A stretch of DNA of 8,369 bases, from assembly GCA_026990885.1 (NCBI GenBank), contig JALXCO010000040.1, positions 1-8,369 of the forward strand, in the 5' to 3' direction. The notes beneath the pieces are model-generated. The model was not told the DNA's origin. It did not search any database and worked only from the letters and a program-made list of their open reading frames with translations. This document shows, piece by piece, positions 6,952 to 8,369 of this stretch. A program made the position numbers and the translations under genes. How positions within the stretch are numbered: position 1 is the first letter of the stretch; each line of letters opens with the position of its first letter. This stretch comes from Desulfurococcales archaeon (GTDB lineage: Archaea; Thermoproteota; Thermoprotei_A; Sulfolobales; AG1).

Positions 6952-7461
6952 TCAGCCCTCACCTGCAGTTTTAAGTACCTCTTTTTCGAGATCCTTAGAT
7001 ATGCGGAACCCAGACTCCCTAAGCTTATTAAGCTCCTCCTTTAGGCTCCCTACTAGTCCCAGCTTTTTAGCTCGTAGCAATACACCTAGAGTACCAGTCA
7101 CCCTAAGCCCTAGTCTCTTGGCCTGTAAGCGGGCTTCCCTATCGTCAAGTAGGACCCAGTCAGCGTTAATCTCTAAAGCTAATACTATAGCCTCCGCCTC
7201 ACCCTCATCTAGTGAGAGTTGGAGAATTCTCTTTAAATGCACATTCCTTACCTCTACAACCTTAATCCAAGAAGCTTCCTTTACCTCTCTCGAGCCTGAC
7301 CGCTCTAGACCGTCTATTACGACCTCACGGTACACAGCAGGAGGAATCAGGATCTCGCCGAAAAGCTCTTTTAGGATATTGAGACATCCTATTTGCGAAA
7401 GGTGTATCAGGGGGCTTGAATCCGATACCACGACCCTATTCTTCTGCGAAGTTGATGTCAT
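6952..7461 (-). CDS. PIN-domain RNase toxin, DUF3368 type
   Basis: The 169-residue protein is a predicted Mg-dependent ribonuclease, probably the toxin of a VapBC-like pair. It opens with VVVSDSSPLIHLSQIG (D14), then PPAVYREVV (E46), SLDEGEAEAIVLALE (E86/E88/E90), VLLDDREARLQAKRLGL (D106/D107) and TGTLGVLLRAKKLG. The order of these acidic residues and the TGTLGVLL segment are typical of DUF3368 PIN proteins, and the catalytic set looks complete. A longer frame begins at a TTG at 7494, but I choose ATG at 7461: it has a strong GGGAGGAG seven bases upstream and puts the PIN fold at the usual distance from the N-terminus. The start lies inside the antitoxin gene (26-base overlap), which implies translational coupling. 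The RNA target cannot be read from the sequence. Confidence 0.9.
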   Translation of the reverse strand: MTSTSQKNRVVVSDSSPLIHLSQIGCLNILKELFGEILIPPAVYREVVIDGLERSGSREVKEASWIKVVEVRNVHLKRILQLSLDEGEAEAIVLALEINADWVLLDDREARLQAKRLGLRVTGTLGVLLRAKKLGLVGSLKEELNKLRESGFRISKDLEKEVLKTAGEG

Positions 7462-7681
7462 CTTCCAGCTCCTCCCGCGTATAGTGCCTCTCAACCCCTC
7501 TCTTAGCCAGCTCTTCTAGAAGCTCCCATTTAGATAGTTTGGCAAGGCGACGTGCTTGGCCAAGACTGAGCACTCCTCGGGCGTAAAGGGCTATTGCGAG
7601 CTCTATTCTAGCCACTCTCTCAAACTCTCTCTGGAATACGAGCGTTTTCAACAATGTCCTTTGGGACACGTATAGCGACAA
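7436..7681 (-). CDS. UPF0175-family antitoxin
   Basis: This 81-residue protein matches the UPF0175 pattern: a helical N-terminus, then ELAIALYARGVLSLGQAR, LAKLSKWELLEELAKRGV, and a short acidic tail (HYTREELEDDINFAEE). The segment LSLGQARRLAKLSKWELLEEL (about 38-58) is a helix-turn-helix-like DNA-binding unit. UPF0175 genes often precede DUF3368 PIN genes in archaea, and the order and overlap here are standard for antitoxin then toxin. It probably neutralises the PIN protein and represses its own promoter. The start is TTG at 7679-7681; an in-frame TGA lies 12 bases before the TTG, so no longer start exists. A GTG at codon 5 is the main alternative. No strong ribosome binding site is seen. 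Length is normal for the family. Confidence 0.85.
   Translation of the reverse strand: MSLYVSQRTLLKTLVFQREFERVARIELAIALYARGVLSLGQARRLAKLSKWELLEELAKRGVERHYTREELEDDINFAEE
7469..7476 (-). promoter_or_regulatory. Ribosome binding site that fixes the PIN toxin start
   Basis: The minus strand reads GGGAGGAG, then seven bases, then ATG at 7461-7459. It lies within the 3' part of the antitoxin gene and is the clearest Shine-Dalgarno sequence in the window, in contrast to the leader-poor starts of the other genes. Confidence 0.7.
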
Positions 7682-7734
7682 ACTCGTCCTTCAACTGCAA
7701 TCAGCATCCCTATTGCTAAAGTAGCTGTAGTGAG

Positions 7735-7743
7735 TTATAAACC
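7735..7743 (-). promoter_or_regulatory. Possible TATA box for the antitoxin-toxin operon
   Basis: The minus strand reads GTTTATAAC about 57 bases before the antitoxin TTG, implying a start near 7712 and a leader of about 30 bases. A second A/T-containing site, CTTTAGCAA around 7713-7721, is weaker. No clear palindromic operator is visible between the box and the gene. Confidence 0.3.
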
Positions 7744-7851
7744 TCTAGGGAAAAACGGTGAATCAAAACGCATTGAAATACATCACCAAAGTCTTTAGCA
7801 ACTTAATCATGTTTCTACTTCATTGCTTTCAAACTACCATCAGTAAGCGTA

Positions 7852-8226
7852 CTAGATGTTTCTTGGCTTTATTATTAGCTTTTTCTCCCATTCCCTGAAC
7901 GTTATTTCGAAGGATTCGAAGAAGCCTTGACGACCTAATATTGCTATATCGGAAACAATATATTCTGTGAACGCTATTGGTATAGTGATTCTTCCTAGCT
8001 CTTCTATCGATACATTTACTTGCTTCTTAACATATGCTTTAATGTAGCCTCCTACGCCTGCAAGATACACTTGCTCTGCATCATCCAAATCTATTACGGC
8101 ATCATCGGCGATACTTGTGTGGAAGAGACTTATGGTGGCACCGCTATCTATTAGGGCGTAGACAACAGTTCTTTCCCCGCCTTCAATTAATACTGGTATA
8201 ATAGGATAGTATCTCTTACGGTACAA
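7852..8226 (-). CDS. Retropepsin-like (clan AA) aspartic protease, small single-domain protein
   Basis: The 124-residue protein carries YALIDSGATISLF (23-35), the D-S/T-G-A aspartic protease motif with D27, a glycine-rich flap-like segment LAGVGGYIKAYV (55-66), and IAILGRQGFFESFEITF (94-110), the hydrophobic-hydrophobic-Gly strand that closes the fold. Having one such motif, it should act as a homodimer like retropepsins. Small archaeal proteins of this type are common but their substrates are unknown. No signal peptide or membrane segment is seen. The only in-frame start is TTG at 8224-8226; the frame stays open upstream to a TGA with no ATG, GTG or further TTG. The TTG has no adjacent ribosome binding site, and a better promoter-start pair lies upstream in another frame (8275), so the true N-terminus is in doubt. 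Confidence 0.75.
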   Translation of the reverse strand: MYRKRYYPIIPVLIEGGERTVVYALIDSGATISLFHTSIADDAVIDLDDAEQVYLAGVGGYIKAYVKKQVNVSIEELGRITIPIAFTEYIVSDIAILGRQGFFESFEITFREWEKKLIIKPRNI

Positions 8227-8275
8227 GACGTACGGGAAATACCTTTCCTTTGGGATTAGCCTGAATCGCTCTCAT
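8216..8275 (-). other. Short overlapping frame MRAIQANPKGKVFPVRLVP, possible frameshifted 5' end of the protease gene
   Basis: An ATG at 8273-8275 opens 19 codons ending at TAA (8216-8218), overlapping the first codons of the protease in a different frame. The peptide joins smoothly in sense to the protease N-terminus (YRKRYYPIIPV) if one base is removed between about 8226 and 8250. It may be an older protease start now separated by an indel, an independent short leader, or chance. Confidence 0.25.
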
Positions 8276-8292
8276 ATTACCTGAAACCTTCG

Positions 8293-8303
8293 GAGTATAC
8301 TTT
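8293..8303 (-). promoter_or_regulatory. TATA-like element before the ATG at 8275
   Basis: The minus strand reads AAAGTATACTC, centred about 23 bases before the ATG at 8275, so any transcript would begin at or very near that ATG and be leaderless. From the protease TTG at 8226 the same box gives a leader of about 45-50 bases. Confidence 0.25.
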
Positions 8304-8307
8304 GTAT

Positions 8308-8369
8308 TCAGACAACTAGTAGATCGTGGCTTGGAACTTTAATAACTCCATACTCATCTCTCTTGAAGC
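8308..8369 (-). CDS. C-terminal fragment of an unknown minus-strand gene
   Basis: One minus-strand frame runs open from the window edge to a TGA at 8308-8310 and ends DEYGVIKVPSHDLLVV. Twenty codons are too few to identify a family or to exclude chance. Support comes from its position, ending 32 bases before the ATG at 8275 on the same strand, and from a plausible C-terminal composition. Another frame in the same stretch also stays open for a similar length (ending LLKFQATIY), which weakens the call. Confidence 0.3.
   Translation of the reverse strand, partial: FKRDEYGVIKVPSHDLLVV

Noticed and set aside
7494..7494. TTG at 7492-7494 as the start of the PIN toxin (11 residues longer)
   Set aside because: The downstream ATG at 7461 has a strong, well-spaced ribosome binding site; the extra residues are basic and not part of the PIN fold.
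7001..7519. 172-codon plus-strand open frame opposite the PIN toxin
   Set aside because: It is the complement of a clearly conserved PIN-domain gene and has a low-complexity Ser/Leu/Arg composition with no recognisable motif.
7758..7901. 47-codon plus-strand frame starting at GTG with a hydrophobic C-terminal stretch (LALLLLAF)
   Set aside because: It overlaps the 3' end of the aspartic protease, has no ribosome binding site or promoter, and the hydrophobic stretch is the complement of protease codons.

Overview
The window looks like chromosomal DNA of a (hyper)thermophilic crenarchaeon (Thermoproteota). It carries a full-length reverse gyrase, the hallmark enzyme of hyperthermophiles. It also has a tRNA-Lys gene with encoded CCA and a short intron outside the canonical position, A/T-rich TATA-type promoters close to start codons, frequent GTG/TTG starts, and heavy use of AGG/AGA, ATA and CTA codons. 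I cannot assign a genus from sequence alone.

Layout. Bases 2-190 (+) are the 3' end of an enolase-superfamily sugar-acid dehydratase-like gene. It converges on a thioredoxin-fold YyaL/SPATA20-type protein (209-2311, -). Just upstream of that, on the same strand, is reverse gyrase (2353-6105, -). A 161-base divergent promoter region separates reverse gyrase from tRNA-Lys(CTT) (6267-6368, +). These genes form an ordinary core block.

Bases 6369-6951 contain no intact gene but are not empty. A pair of imperfect, colinear inverted repeats (6536-6611 and 6777-6879, including a perfect 12-bp match) brackets a GC-rich, strongly foldable island (6679-6757). A damaged reading frame runs through the left part. 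I read this as a small decayed or non-autonomous mobile element (MITE-like), possibly carrying or derived from a structured RNA. It is the least explained part of the window.

Bases 6952-8369 are accessory genes, all on the minus strand. A two-gene toxin-antitoxin operon has a UPF0175-type antitoxin (7436-7681) overlapping a DUF3368-type PIN-domain RNase toxin (6952-7461). Upstream lies a small single-domain retropepsin-like aspartic protease (7852-8226), whose 5' end may be frameshifted. The last bases hold what may be the 3' end of another minus-strand gene. The mobile-element remnant, the toxin-antitoxin pair and the small protease together suggest that the stretch after the tRNA is a turnover region, in contrast to the housekeeping block before it.
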